The notes beneath the pieces were generated by a model. It saw only the letters and a program-made list of their open reading frames with translations. It did not search any database and was not told the DNA's origin. Of a DNA stretch of 64,000 bases, positions 1 to 8,908 are shown in pieces. Position 1 is the first letter of the stretch, and every line of letters begins with the position of its first letter. This DNA comes from JADKCL01 sp046329055 (lineage in GTDB: Bacteria > Bacteroidota > Bacteroidia > J057 > JADKCL01): contig JAXLVK010000012.1 in the NCBI GenBank assembly GCA_046329055.1, positions 1-64,000 on the forward strand, given 5' to 3'. The position numbers were made by a program, and so were the translations under genes.

Positions 1-1
1 C

Positions 2-202
2 ACCATCCAATACCGTGGCTCGCAGCCCTTCAACCTTCAAATCTTCGACCGTTGGGGGGTGCAGCTTCATCAGACGCTGAACAAGGAGTCGCATTGGGAC
101 GGCCGCAATCAGGATGGGCAACCAGTCACGGATGGGGTGTATTTCTACAACCTGAACATCGGCGGGAAGGGATATGCGGGGGAGGTGACGTTGGTGCGCT
201 GA
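2..202 (+). CDS. C-terminal end of a CHU_C (T9SS type B sorting) protein, partial
   Basis: Only the last 66 codons are in the window; the gene starts upstream. The reading frame contains FNLQIFDRWGVQLHQT, WDGRNQDGQPVTDGVYFY and ends in GEVTLVR before TGA. This is the gliding-motility-associated C-terminal (CHU_C) domain, which acts as the type B sorting signal that takes large secreted proteins through the type IX secretion system to the cell surface. The nature of the rest of the protein cannot be seen. Assignment to the family is from motif recognition; the function of the passenger is unknown. Confidence 0.85.
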   Translation, partial: TIQYRGSQPFNLQIFDRWGVQLHQTLNKESHWDGRNQDGQPVTDGVYFYNLNIGGKGYAGEVTLVR

Positions 203-255
203 GGAGCAGGATTCTCAGAATTTACAGAATTCTCAGAATTCCATTTGCTGGACCA

Positions 256-450
256 CTGTCATGTCGAGCGAAATCGGCGATGGAGCGAAGCGAAACGCCC
301 GATGCAGCCGAGACATCTGGCATGGGATATCGGCCACACAGCATTAGCAGAGTGCATTACAACACAGCATAAACAGGTTGCAGGCCATACAGCTTCGGCA
401 GGATGCAATTCCGCACGCGCTAGATGTCTCGGCTGCGCTCGACATGACAG
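256..450. repeat. REP-like inverted pair, family 2 (intergenic)
   Basis: The stretch between the CHU_C gene and the hydrolase holds no gene. Two related copies face each other. The left copy (256-323) runs from TGTCATGTCGAGCG to AGCCGAGACATCTGGC, and the right copy (419-450) carries the same end sequences on the other strand with the inner part deleted. The left copy has an inner hairpin segment rich in GCGAAGCG. Just upstream, 211-245 has several CAGAATT units that recur at 15.4 kb and 6.66 kb. Such extragenic palindromes are common in Bacteroidota; the function is not known. Confidence 0.6.
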
Positions 451-646
451 GATACAAGGCGCCAAGCTATCTGCACGTAGCTTAGTGCCTTTGTGTCTTG
501 GTGGCTGAATTTCTGCTGAAAGTCATGGGTTGGGATGTGGTTTGATTGGATTTGGGAGCATGGCCATTTCTAACTTGGGCCGAATGAGGAGAGCGATTTG
601 TGGCTATCTCGGAGGGCGATTGCATTTCGTGCGTCCATTTTCGTCA

Positions 647-1579
647 ATGGGGCATTTCTGGATCATACTATCCCTGTTCCTGTGTTCATGCACTGCGATG
701 AAGAATTTTGAGCGGCCAATGCCAGCTTCCCCGAATGAGGGGCATTTCTTCCTCACAAAGGACAAGACGGAGATTTTCATCCATGAATTCGAGCCACGGC
801 CGGATTATGCGTCCACCATTTTCATCATTTCTGGGATCACGGGGATCAATCACAATGCCGAGGCGGACATCATCCAGCAACTCAGCAATGGCGATAACCG
901 GCTGGTCGTCATCCATCCTCGGGGGACGGGCTACAGTTCGGGGAAGCGGGGCGACATCAAGGATTTCGATGCTTTCATCACCGATTACATTGAGGTCATT
1001 CGCAGTGACAAGGACTTCAATTCAAAGCAACATGGGGTGATTCTGTATGGGCATAGCATGTCCACGGCGGTCACTTTGGCATTGTCGAGCGCAATTGGGA
1101 ACCTCAAGGGGGTGATTTTGGTGAACCCGCCATACCGCACGAAAAAGGCCAAGGGGATGTCGCCTTCCTTGGGTGATTACCTCAAATTCGTGGGGTATTT
1201 CCTTTTTGATCGGCATACACCCATCGTCAACATGGCGGGCGATCCTTCGCAGATTGAGAACGAAGAGGATCGCTTGGAGGCTGAATCGAGGGCGAAGGAT
1301 CCTTTGCTTGTGAAGTATTTCAGCATGTACCTGATGGCAAAGTCCGGGAAGTTGATCGGCGGGATGCTCGACCATTGCAAGACGGCGGATTATCCCCTGT
1401 TGCTGCTTTATGGCCTGAATGACAACATTGTGGATAAGGCGGGGTGCGACATCATCTACCGGGAATGGAAATGCCCGATCAAGCAATACAACCTCATCGA
1501 AGCCGGCTCGCATGGAAAATCGACTGCCCGGCTCGCGCGGGGCATCATCAACGATTGGGTCAGGGAGCGACGGGATTGA
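647..1579 (+). CDS. Alpha/beta hydrolase lipoprotein (serine hydrolase, monoacylglycerol-lipase-like)
   Basis: About 310 residues. The open frame reaches back to 530, but the ATG at 647 gives a proper lipoprotein signal (MGHFWIILSLFLCSC, lipobox Cys near residue 15), so I prefer it. The body has the alpha/beta hydrolase layout: an oxyanion-side HPRGTGYSSG segment near residue 90, nucleophile elbow YGHSMST with Ser about 137, an acid-loop candidate YGLNDNIVD and the catalytic His candidate in EAGSHGKS. This fits the Hydrolase_4/S33 group that hydrolyses acylglycerol or other ester bonds; the substrate is not deducible. It is monocistronic, flanked by REP-like repeats. The frame is intact. Confidence 0.75.
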   Translation: MGHFWIILSLFLCSCTAMKNFERPMPASPNEGHFFLTKDKTEIFIHEFEPRPDYASTIFIISGITGINHNAEADIIQQLSNGDNRLVVIHPRGTGYSSGKRGDIKDFDAFITDYIEVIRSDKDFNSKQHGVILYGHSMSTAVTLALSSAIGNLKGVILVNPPYRTKKAKGMSPSLGDYLKFVGYFLFDRHTPIVNMAGDPSQIENEEDRLEAESRAKDPLLVKYFSMYLMAKSGKLIGGMLDHCKTADYPLLLLYGLNDNIVDKAGCDIIYREWKCPIKQYNLIEAGSHGKSTARLARGIINDWVRERRD

Positions 1580-1621
1580 TTTATGGGGATGCGACATCAC
1601 TATCGAAAGGCTCCTCCGCGC

Positions 1622-1869
1622 CGTCATCCTGAGAGGGCAAGGCGCTCACTGCATTCTGTGTCAACAGCGAAGGGTCTTGCGGGGATGGTTATCTGGAGTG
1701 GTGTTGCACGCGTCATCCTGAGAGGGCAAGGCCCTCGAAGGATCTAGCAGGGGATACAGTCGGGGATGGTATTGCAGATAGATTTCATGAGATGGACTGA
1801 GCAATAGACATCGTCATGGATCGTGTTGTGTGCTAGATCCTTCGGCCCGTTCCGGGCCTCAGGATGACG
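1622..1869. repeat. REP-like hairpin cluster, family 1 (three copies)
   Basis: Three copies of one element lie here: a disrupted copy (about 1622-1681), a full copy at 1711-1749, and an inverted copy at 1831-1869. The ends are constant, CGTCATCCTGAG and CGAAGGATCTAGCA. The middle differs in sequence but each full copy folds: GAGGGC/GCCCTC in the left copy and GGCCC/GGGCC in the right one. The two full copies also face each other, so a long cruciform is possible. The rest of the gap to the next gene holds nothing recognisable. Confidence 0.7.
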
Positions 1870-1903
1870 TGGTGGGAAATGGCCTCAGTATGACGTGGTG
1901 GGC

Positions 1904-2138
1904 ATTCCCCTCTAATCTCAGTCTCCAAGAATTTCCACTTCGGATTCACGGAATTGATCAGGGCTTCCTTTTTGGCACGTGTCCAGCCTTTGATTTGCTT
2001 TTCCCTCGCAATGGCATCATTTACGGAATCGAATTCTTCGAAGTAGATAAGGTGGTGGGCTTTGTACCTGCCGGTGAATCCTGTGTCGGTTTGGCTCGCG
2101 GCTGGCAGACCATACAGATTCGGATAAACCCGCCGGAG
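1904..2138 (-). pseudogene. GIY-YIG endonuclease family fragment
   Basis: The minus strand encodes the second half of a small GIY-YIG protein of the YhbQ/UPF0213 type: RRVY, then TGFTGRYKAHHLIYFEEF, DAIAREKQIKGWTRAKK and NPKWKFL, in that order. These are the usual conserved blocks after the GIY and YIG strands. The N-terminal part that should carry the GIY...YIG strands and catalytic Arg is missing; upstream residues do not match. The frame then runs on into the REP-like repeats. I read it as a 5'-truncated remnant, unlikely to be an active nuclease. Confidence 0.65.
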
Positions 2139-2211
2139 CAGAGGGATATCCAAGAAAATGGCAGCCCCCAGGCGAGTCCGACTGGTCGCAACAGGCTCAG
2201 TGCCAATCGCC

Positions 2212-2954
2212 TCACAAGGGACAGGCTCTTCCTTTCTCGGCCTGGATGACGTCCATGCATTCATTCAAATATGCCACCTGCTGATCCTTGAGCGTTGCCC
2301 TTCGCGGCGGTAGCGGAAGCCGCCCAGCAGGCTCTGCACGGTATGCAGCTTGGCATGGCGGAAAAACCTCGTCCACAACTCCAAATCGCCAGCGAGCCGC
2401 ATGTCCGTCCGGACCATGGAACTCGCCTTTTTCCCAGAGGCTGCGCTTCCAAAACGTGCTTTCCTGCTGAATGAATTGAAAGTCCCAGGTCAGATACCGC
2501 GTCCGCGACCAACGCGACCATTGCAGGGTGATACGCCGCACGTTGTGACCGTCGGGGTGGTACTCGCTTGCGATCCCTGTGAGCCATTCGACGTCGGGAA
2601 ATGCTTGCATGACCTCGGCCACGACCCACAATGCCCGCCGCTGCAGCATGTCGTCGTTGTTCAGCCAATACATGATCTCCCCGGTGCTGCGGTCGAAGCC
2701 CTTGGACGGCATCGTATTGCCCACGGTCCGGTTCGCTCACCCACCAAGGACAGCTCGGCATAACGCTGAATGACCTCGACGCTGCCGTCCTTGCTGCCGC
2801 CGTCCACCACGATCAATTCCAGGTTCGGATAGCGCTGATCCACAATGGAATCCAATGCATCCACCAAGTATTGCGCAAGGTTGAAGTTCACCACCACGAC
2901 CGAGATTTTCGGCAGGGAACCTGCTTGCGGGTTGCCGGGATAAGTATCGCTCAT
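2212..2954 (-). CDS. Family 2 glycosyltransferase (frameshifted)
   Basis: The N-terminus reads PKISVVVVNFNLAQYLVDAL followed by IVVDGGSKDGSVEVI, the classic GT-A start of a WcaA-like family 2 glycosyltransferase. About residue 70 the frame slips; the continuation DRSTGEIMYWLNNDD carries the DxD-like metal site, and the last part (FELWTRFFRHAK-like, then QVAYLNECMDVIQAEK) is spread over two further frames. At least two indels are needed to restore one protein of about 245 residues. The ATG overlaps the stop of the SGNH gene (ATGA), so the two are probably translationally coupled. The likely role is transfer of a sugar in surface glycan assembly. Confidence 0.75.
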
Positions 2955-4150
2955 GGCTTTGGATTCGGGAAAATGCGCTCCATTTCTGCCTTGATCAAGG
3001 CGGCCATTTTGCGGTGTCCGGCATTGTTGTAGTGCCCGTCGGGGCGGCCATAGTAGTCGTCCTGCGTGAGGCCCTCGGGATAGAGATAAGGCAATCCACC
3101 CAGCAGGCGCGGCTCAGCGGTGGTATCCGGCCGCTCGATCGCGGTATGCGCCGGGATGAAAAACAGGCGGAACGGGATATTGCGCTCGGCGCAGTAGGAC
3201 GAAATTGCCCGGAGGTGACCGCCGCTGTAGGGCTTGGATTTGAGCTGCTCGATGTTGCGGGCCTTGCGGGCCTCGATTTCCGGAGTGCGGGTGCTGTTGA
3301 CCCAACCGAGGCGGTCCAGGACTTGCCAGAGCCGCGTGCCGATCACCGTGCGAGCGCAAAAGCGGTTGAATGCATTGTGCGGCGGTACATTGAAACGGTC
3401 GAGGTAATACTGATAGGTCTCCTCCGGCCCGCCGATGTAGCCGCCATCGAGGAAGGCATTCAGCCAACCGATTTGCGTGACGTAGTAGCAATTTTGGCGG
3501 GGTCCGACCTCGTGGGGCAGGGACATCGCGTCATTGGCCATGTAGAAAAAGAGGAAGACGGCGTCCGGCTTGATGCGCGGAATGAAGGTCTCCGCAACCC
3601 GTTGGTACTGATCGGGATCGGTACCGGGAATGCCGAAATTGAAGACCTGCAGGTCCGGGCGGCGGATGAGGTCGGCGTAGCTGCTGTCGATGGGATCGGC
3701 GTGGGCGCCCCAAGTGAAGCTGTCGCCGATGAGCATGAGCCGGGGACGGACGCTGTCGCTCAGGTCAGGCTCGGGTCCGCGAAAGCCCCAGGAGTTCACA
3801 TGGTAGCCGGGACGATGCAAGAAAGAATCGGGCAGGGCACGGAAAATGCCATCGTCGTCGGTGTAAAACTCATGGCTGACGCGCAGGGATTCGCCTTTTG
3901 GTAGGGGGTGGAAGTCCGCATGTCCCATGTCGAGGTAACCCGGCACCATGCCCCAGCCGCGCAGGACGTATTCGGCGATCACCAGCACCAGCAAGATGCC
4001 CATCAGGTTCACGAGCAGCAAAACCATCCTCGGCCGCCGACGCATCCATCGCCTCAGCCCCTTGGCCTCCGCAGCCTTGCCGACCTGCGCCTCCGGTTCC
4101 CGCTTATCTCGTGCCAATCCGCCGATTTTCCTTGTTTTGTCGGGAAACAT
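2951..4150 (-). CDS. Membrane-anchored SGNH/GDSL hydrolase-like protein
   Basis: About 399 residues from the ATG at 4150 (ATGs at 4156 and 4204 are also in frame). A basic N-terminus leads into one membrane span at residues 42-62. The periplasmic part has the SGNH block I motif LMLIGDSFTWG (Ser near 144) and the block V Asp-His pair in GRPDGHYNNAGH close to the C-terminus. The family includes acyl-ester hydrolases and glycan O-acetyl transfer proteins of the AlgJ/AlgX kind. Being coupled to a glycosyltransferase, it may add or remove acetyl groups on a surface polysaccharide; that role is inference. The start lies 38 bases from the divergent gene at 4189. Confidence 0.7.
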   Translation of the reverse strand: MFPDKTRKIGGLARDKREPEAQVGKAAEAKGLRRWMRRRPRMVLLLVNLMGILLVLVIAEYVLRGWGMVPGYLDMGHADFHPLPKGESLRVSHEFYTDDDGIFRALPDSFLHRPGYHVNSWGFRGPEPDLSDSVRPRLMLIGDSFTWGAHADPIDSSYADLIRRPDLQVFNFGIPGTDPDQYQRVAETFIPRIKPDAVFLFFYMANDAMSLPHEVGPRQNCYYVTQIGWLNAFLDGGYIGGPEETYQYYLDRFNVPPHNAFNRFCARTVIGTRLWQVLDRLGWVNSTRTPEIEARKARNIEQLKSKPYSGGHLRAISSYCAERNIPFRLFFIPAHTAIERPDTTAEPRLLGGLPYLYPEGLTQDDYYGRPDGHYNNAGHRKMAALIKAEMERIFPNPKP

Positions 4151-4188
4151 ACGCATTTTCCCTGCGCAAATCACGGAACCGCCGCCAA

Positions 4189-5097
4189 ATGCAGGACCAA
4201 CCACTCCCCTCCCGCCCCGGCACGGGCCGCAGCCAAAGCCTCAGCTTGGCCCACCTCGTCAATGTATTCGTGCCTGCCCCCGGCTCCGAATTCGAATGGG
4301 TGCAGCCGATCACCATCGAGACCATGCGCCGCGCCAAGGCTGCGACCAAGGCTCCCGTCGAGATCGAGTTGCTGACCGCACAGGCACCCTCCGATCACGC
4401 CGCAGTTCCGCCCGATTTCCGCGCCACCACCGACCTCGACCGCAGCGTCCGCGAGGTTTGGGGAGAGCCGACTTTGCCGCCATTTCCCCTCGTCGCCGAC
4501 CTCTTGCACCGCCTCTACCACGAATCCAAGGCCGAATACCTCATCCTCACCAATCTCGACATCGCCCTGCAGCCGCAATTTTACGATGCGGTGATTGGCT
4601 TCATCCACGCCGGGCACGATGCCTTCGTCATCAACCGCCGCCGCATCCCCGGCCATTACCGCAGCACCGACCAATTGCCGGAGATGTACCGTGAGAAGGG
4701 GAAGCCACACCCCGGATTCGACTGCTTCGTCTTCCACCGCGACCTCTACCCGAAATTCCGGCTTGGCAACATCTGCATCGGCGTGCCCTTCATCGAGATC
4801 ACCATGGGGCAAAACCTCTTCTGCCACGCCCGCAACTTCCACCTCTACGAACACGAGCACCTGACCTTCCACATCGGGGAGGACATCTTCAAGAAGCGCA
4901 ACACCTTCCTGCTCAAGAAGAACCGCGAAGAATTCTGGAAGTGCATGAAGGAACTCTGGCCACTGCTCGACAGCCGGAAATTCCCCTACGGCGACCGATG
5001 GCTCCTCGCAAGGATCACAAAATGGGGACTGCATCCCTGTATTCCGATTCGGCTGGCGCTGAAGCTGGAGTGGCGGCGCTGGACCGGGAAGCCTTGA
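4189..5097 (+). CDS. Hypothetical protein, possibly a glycosyltransferase-like fold
   Basis: About 302 residues from the ATG at 4189. The open frame extends further back, but that part is antisense to the SGNH gene and not protein-like. I do not recognise a named family. LVNVFVPAPGSEFEW at the N-terminus, and EYLILTNLDIALQPQFYDAV near residue 120 with an Asp in a DxA/NLD context, resemble the strand-plus-acidic-site arrangement of GT-A enzymes. A HEHLTFHIGED segment follows. It sits divergently beside SGNH/GT2 genes, which supports a glycan role. The frame is intact. The function remains open. Confidence 0.5.
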   Translation: MQDQPLPSRPGTGRSQSLSLAHLVNVFVPAPGSEFEWVQPITIETMRRAKAATKAPVEIELLTAQAPSDHAAVPPDFRATTDLDRSVREVWGEPTLPPFPLVADLLHRLYHESKAEYLILTNLDIALQPQFYDAVIGFIHAGHDAFVINRRRIPGHYRSTDQLPEMYREKGKPHPGFDCFVFHRDLYPKFRLGNICIGVPFIEITMGQNLFCHARNFHLYEHEHLTFHIGEDIFKKRNTFLLKKNREEFWKCMKELWPLLDSRKFPYGDRWLLARITKWGLHPCIPIRLALKLEWRRWTGKP

Positions 5098-5130
5098 GAT
5101 ACTCTTGGCGATTCTCTATCTTTGGTCACA

Positions 5131-5991
5131 ATGGAAGCTGCGGTACCAAAATACCTCAACCCGTACACGGATTTTGGGTTCAAGAAGCTCTTCGGCGAGG
5201 AGGGCAACAAGGATCTATTGATCGACTTCCTGAACCAATTGCTTCCTGAGAAGCATCAGATCGCTGAGCTGACGCTGGGAAATGCCGAGGCTCTTCCCGA
5301 CATGCCGAGCGAGAGAAAGGCGTTCTTCGATATCCATTGCAAATCCGCTTCGGGGGAACGCTTCATCGTGGAAATGCAAAAGGCGGAGGTGCAATTCTTC
5401 AAGGATCGCTCATTGTTCTACACCACCTTTCCGATTCGGGAACAGGCAAATCAGGGAATTTGGGATTTTCGGCTAGAGCCCGTCTATTTCATCGCCATAC
5501 TGGATTTCCTCTACGATGAATCGGAGGAGGTCGCCAAATTCCGGCGGGACGTTTGCCTGAAGGATCAGGATTGTGAGGTCTTCTTTGACAAGCTGCATTT
5601 TAGATTCCTGCAAATGCCCGCCTTCAAGAAGCAAGAGCATGAGCTTTTAACGCATTTCGACAAGTGGTGCTATTTCCTGAAGAACCTGGCCACATTTGAG
5701 GACATTCCGCAGATTCTAAGGGAACCGATATTTGAGAAAGCCTTCTTGACCGCAGAGTTGGCAAAGATGAGCCCCTTGCAACGCGAAGCCTACGAGGAGA
5801 GCCGGAAGAATTACTTGGGAGTACTGGCAGTGGAGGCGACTGCTGAGCGCAGGGGAATGATTGCCAAGGAGATGGAGTTGGTGCTGAAAATCTGGCAAAA
5901 AGGGAAAACGGTGGCGGAAATCAGCGAACTTTTAGAGATCCCTGAGCATCGGATCAAGGAGATTTCGGAGGGCACTGACCATACCCTGTGA
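5131..5991 (+). CDS. Rpn family PD-(D/E)XK nuclease / putative transposase
   Basis: About 286 residues, starting at the Met that leads into KYLNPYTDFGFKKLFGEEGN, the typical opening of the Rpn/TIGR01784 group. The nuclease core shows E..AFFDIHCKSASGERFIVEMQ, matching the D...ExQ pattern of the PD-(D/E)XK fold. The C-terminal third is helical, ending in KGKTVAEISELLEIPEHRI, a helix-turn-helix-like tail found in many family members. Rpn proteins are DNA endonucleases that promote RecA-independent recombination, and occur in many copies in Bacteroidota. It stands alone; the downstream GNAT gene is convergent, 10 bases away. Confidence 0.85.
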   Translation: MEAAVPKYLNPYTDFGFKKLFGEEGNKDLLIDFLNQLLPEKHQIAELTLGNAEALPDMPSERKAFFDIHCKSASGERFIVEMQKAEVQFFKDRSLFYTTFPIREQANQGIWDFRLEPVYFIAILDFLYDESEEVAKFRRDVCLKDQDCEVFFDKLHFRFLQMPAFKKQEHELLTHFDKWCYFLKNLATFEDIPQILREPIFEKAFLTAELAKMSPLQREAYEESRKNYLGVLAVEATAERRGMIAKEMELVLKIWQKGKTVAEISELLEIPEHRIKEISEGTDHTL

Positions 5992-6001
5992 TAGAAGGCG
6001 A

Positions 6002-6538
6002 TTAGATTTCCATCCTAGCAGCCATCCGCCGCATAGGTTCAGCCACCTCAAAATACCGCTCCCGCCCGACCTCCAACCGCAGGAATCCTCCTTCCTCCCC
6101 GACGACCTCATAGCCCAACCTTCGATTGAAGTCCAGGATCATCGGTGCCCCTGCTTTCACCTTGGCTTTCAGCGTTTTCAATCCCTCCACCTCAAACAGC
6201 GCATCCATCATCCCCAAGACCGCCAGGACGGGCACGAACCCATTCAAATACTCCCGCTTCCCAATGAATATCCCCGCCTCGTCAACGCCAAGATCCCAGT
6301 CGATGTCCTTCGCATGCACTATGCCCACAGCCTTCCCATCCACCTCGATCATCCAATAGAAATTCTTGAATGGATCGAGCCCCCGCCACCAAGCCGCCTG
6401 CATCAAGGGCGTGATATGCTCGCGAAAATCCATCTCTCGACGCACATGCGGCGCATTCCGCCACCGTCGGACACGCTCCAGGTCGGCCCCCGTCATGGGC
6501 CGCAAGTGCAATCCGTAACGATGGATGGGCTTTTGCAT
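6002..6538 (-). CDS. GNAT family N-acetyltransferase (PseH/RimJ-like)
   Basis: 178 residues, intact. HLRPMTGADLERVRRWRNAPHVRREM at the start and the central VDGKAVGIVHAKDID and GIFIGKREYLNGF segments fit Acetyltransf_3 enzymes, close in look to PseH-type acetyltransferases that act on amino sugars. The C-terminal LDFNRRLGYEVVGEEGGFLRL block is the usual GNAT end. It lies downstream of acyl carrier protein, ketoacyl synthase and glycosyltransferase genes on the same strand after a 113-base gap, so a role in modifying a sugar or lipid of the envelope is a fair inference. The acceptor is unknown. Confidence 0.8.
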   Translation of the reverse strand: MQKPIHRYGLHLRPMTGADLERVRRWRNAPHVRREMDFREHITPLMQAAWWRGLDPFKNFYWMIEVDGKAVGIVHAKDIDWDLGVDEAGIFIGKREYLNGFVPVLAVLGMMDALFEVEGLKTLKAKVKAGAPMILDFNRRLGYEVVGEEGGFLRLEVGRERYFEVAEPMRRMAARMEI

Positions 6539-6651
6539 GATGTAAATATCGGAGCAGAAAGCTCAGGTTTCACCGAAATCCCAAAATCTAAACCCAAGTC
6601 TCGGGCACCAATTCCATCATTCAGGGCATTCGCCAAAATATGATTTAGGCA

Positions 6652-7619
6652 TCAAGCATCCTGTGAATTCTGAAAATTCGGTGAATTCTGCTTCGTCTCT
6701 CGCACTACATACACCGGACGCTCAGTCCGAGCAGCATAGATCCGCCCGATGTATTCCCCCAGCACACCAAGACTCAACAAGATGATACTCGCCGAAAAGG
6801 TAATCGCCGTGATCAAAGCCGTGAAACCCACCGCCGAACCCCGCACGACCTTCAGCACGATGAAGGTCCCGCCGATGCCCAAGCTTAGCACGGACGCCAC
6901 CACTCCGGCGACGATCATCATCCGCAGCGGCAGGTCCGTGTAGAGGATGATCATTTTGATGGCCAGTTCGAAAAGCTTCCAGCCGCTGTAGCCGGACTTG
7001 CCATCGGCGCGGGGGTCGTGCCGGACGCGGACGTAGTCGATGCGCAGGGTGTACCAGGCGATGATTTGGTCGAGGAAGACGAATTGTTCGCGATGCTTGC
7101 CCAACCGTTCGGCCACGTAGCGGCGCATGAGGCGGAAGGAGGAGCCGTCGCGCAGTCCCCGGGCGAGGTAGCGGAAGACCATCTTGAACGCCCGGCTGCC
7201 GATGTTGCGCCAGAGGGCGTGCTGCTTCTGAAGGGGCAGTCCATAGGCGACGTCGATTTCCGGCTTTTTCAGGGAGGCGAGCAGTTTCGGAATCTCCTCC
7301 GGCGGATGCTGCAGGTCGTCGTCGAGGGTGGCGTAGGTTCGCCCTTGGCGTGATCGATGCCGCAGAGGGTCGCATTGTGTTGGCCGAAGTTGCGGCTCAA
7401 TTGCGAGGCGCACGATTGCCGGGTGTGCATGGTGGACGGCTTCGATGGCTTCCCAACTCTCGGGCGTGCCGCCGTGGACGAAGATCAGTTCCCAGTTCAG
7501 ACCTTCAGCGGCACAGACGGCGGCGAGGCGCTCGTGGAGCGGTGCCAAAGGTCGCGGTGTGGAAGACCCGCCACCACGGACAGGTCCGGGCAGGCGATGA
7601 AGGAGGCCCTCGTCAGCAT
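6652..7619 (-). CDS. Membrane-linked family 2 glycosyltransferase (GtrB/DPM1-like), frameshifted
   Basis: The ATG at 7619 starts MLTRASFIACPDLSVV, then the frame slips within about 15 codons. The main frame resumes with the GT-A region, including TYATLDDDLQHPPEEIPKL (Asp-rich metal site), FLDQIIAWY and RADGKSGYSGWKLF. Two membrane spans follow (ILYTDLPLRMMIVAGVVASV and ITAITFSASIILLSLGVLG), ending in EYIGRIYAART. This is the layout of undecaprenyl- or dolichyl-phosphate glycosyltransferases (GtrB, ArnC, DPM1). Another indel lies around 7360 where the LSRNFGQHNA-type block is garbled. The start is 4 bases after the synthase stop, so an operon is likely. Confidence 0.8.
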
Positions 7620-7623
7620 TCGA

Positions 7624-8661
7624 TCATGGGCAGGCAGGTGATGGGTTGCAGATCACGAGGGCGCTTCCCCAACTCAGTCCGACACCGAAGCCGGAAAGGA
7701 GTAGGCGCTGTGGCTGTGCGCGAAGGGACTCGGCCAGAAGCAATGCATCGTTGGGAATGGTCGCACTGCTGGTATTGCCAAACTCCGCAGGGAATAGGGC
7801 ACTTTTTCAGCTGGCAGGCCCAGTTTCCGGCGAATGCTCTCGTTCAAGGAGGAGATTGGCTTGGTGGAAGACGAAGCGATCGGTAGAATCCGGGCCGCCC
7901 GGGCAAAATCGTAGAGATCGCGGATATTGGGGGGGACCTCGGCGAGGCCGGTGAAGACGTCGAGGCCCTGCATGGCCAGAGTGCAAGCCGCCCCGGAGGA
8001 TGCCTTCGCCGTAGCTCTTCAGACTGGAATCGGCTTGGGAATGCGGCACCCGCGCCCCGCCCTCGGGAATGCAAATCGCCTGATAACCTGCGCCATCGGT
8101 CTGGAGATTGAAATGCATCGACGACGCCGTCCGGTCAAAGGAGAGCGCCGTTGCAGAGCCTGCGTCCGAGAAGATGGGAACCGTGCTTTTGTCTTCTGGT
8201 GAAAGGGAATGCGTGATGGTATCGCCCACAAGCAACAGCCCGCGCCGCAGGAATCCGCCTGCCATCATCGCCGAGATCACCGAGAGCCCATAGACATAAC
8301 CCGCGCAACCTTGGTTCAGGTCGATGGCGATGACATGCTTCCCCAAACCCAGCCGGACCTGCAATTGGCTGGCGGCGCCGGGCAGGAGCAAGTCGGGACT
8401 CTGCGTCACGAGGACAATGACATCGATGGCGTCGCGTTCCCAGCCCAGGTCGTTCAGGAGTGCATCCGCAGCAGCAAAGCAGAGATCGGAGGCCGTCATG
8501 CCTGCCGGGGCAACCCGCCTAGATTCGATGCCCACCGTCTTCACCCACTGTTGTCGCTCGCGCTCGGTGAGCAGGGGCAAGTCCAGATTGGAAACACGGT
8601 TCCGGGGGACAGCCGCCGCGATCCCATTGATGGACACACCCGTGGTGGTAAGGCAAGCCAT
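7624..8661 (-). CDS. 3-oxoacyl-ACP synthase III family protein (frameshifted)
   Basis: The first 230 residues are in one frame: VSINGIAAAVPRNRVSN, VGIESRR, TQSPDLLLPG and the active-site Cys in DLNQGCAGYVYGLS. After about 8000 the frame changes several times, but the catalytic His (RFVFHQANLL), the Asn (EFGNTSSATIPNDA) and the end GFGVGLSWGSALV are all still encoded. The thiolase-fold triad Cys-His-Asn is thus complete, and indels rather than decay may explain the breaks. KAS III enzymes condense acyl-CoA or acyl-ACP with malonyl-ACP. The start at 8661 nearly overlaps the ACP stop. A free-standing ACP/KASIII pair beside glycosyltransferases suggests a specialised lipid. Confidence 0.8.
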
Positions 8662-8662
8662 G

Positions 8663-8908
8663 TCAGGAGGCGGCTTTGGAAACGACAAGTTGGAAGAGAT
8701 CGCCGATGGTCTTGGCTGCCTTGAGTTCCTCGGCGGAGACGGTCACCCCGTACTCCCAGTCGAAGGAGGCAATCACCACCAGCGACCATGAGACTTGATC
8801 CGGCAGTTGTCGGAACTCCGTGTCCACGGAGATATCCGCAGCGGAAAGTCCCTCAAACTGAGCAGCGAAATGCTCCAGAAATCGTGACGGATCGATAATT
8901 GTTACCAT
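8663..8908 (-). CDS. Acyl carrier protein
   Basis: 81 residues from the ATG at 8908. The C-terminal half, EYGVTVSAEELKAAKTIGDLF, is a standard ACP helix III/IV pattern, and the N-terminal half (DISVDTEFRQLPD) is the usual lead-in. At the phosphopantetheine site the frame reads QVSWSLVVIASF, with a Ser but no DSL; the adjacent frame reads SSLMV at exactly the expected place, so two small compensating indels may hide a normal WSSL-type site. It would carry the growing or transferred acyl chain for the synthase encoded next, whose start overlaps its stop region. Confidence 0.75.
   Translation of the reverse strand: MVTIIDPSRFLEHFAAQFEGLSAADISVDTEFRQLPDQVSWSLVVIASFDWEYGVTVSAEELKAAKTIGDLFQLVVSKAAS

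Noticed and set aside
3014..3904. 296-codon plus-strand frame antisense to the SGNH gene
   Set aside because: The SGNH motifs on the minus strand are clear, and the plus frame shows no family resemblance.
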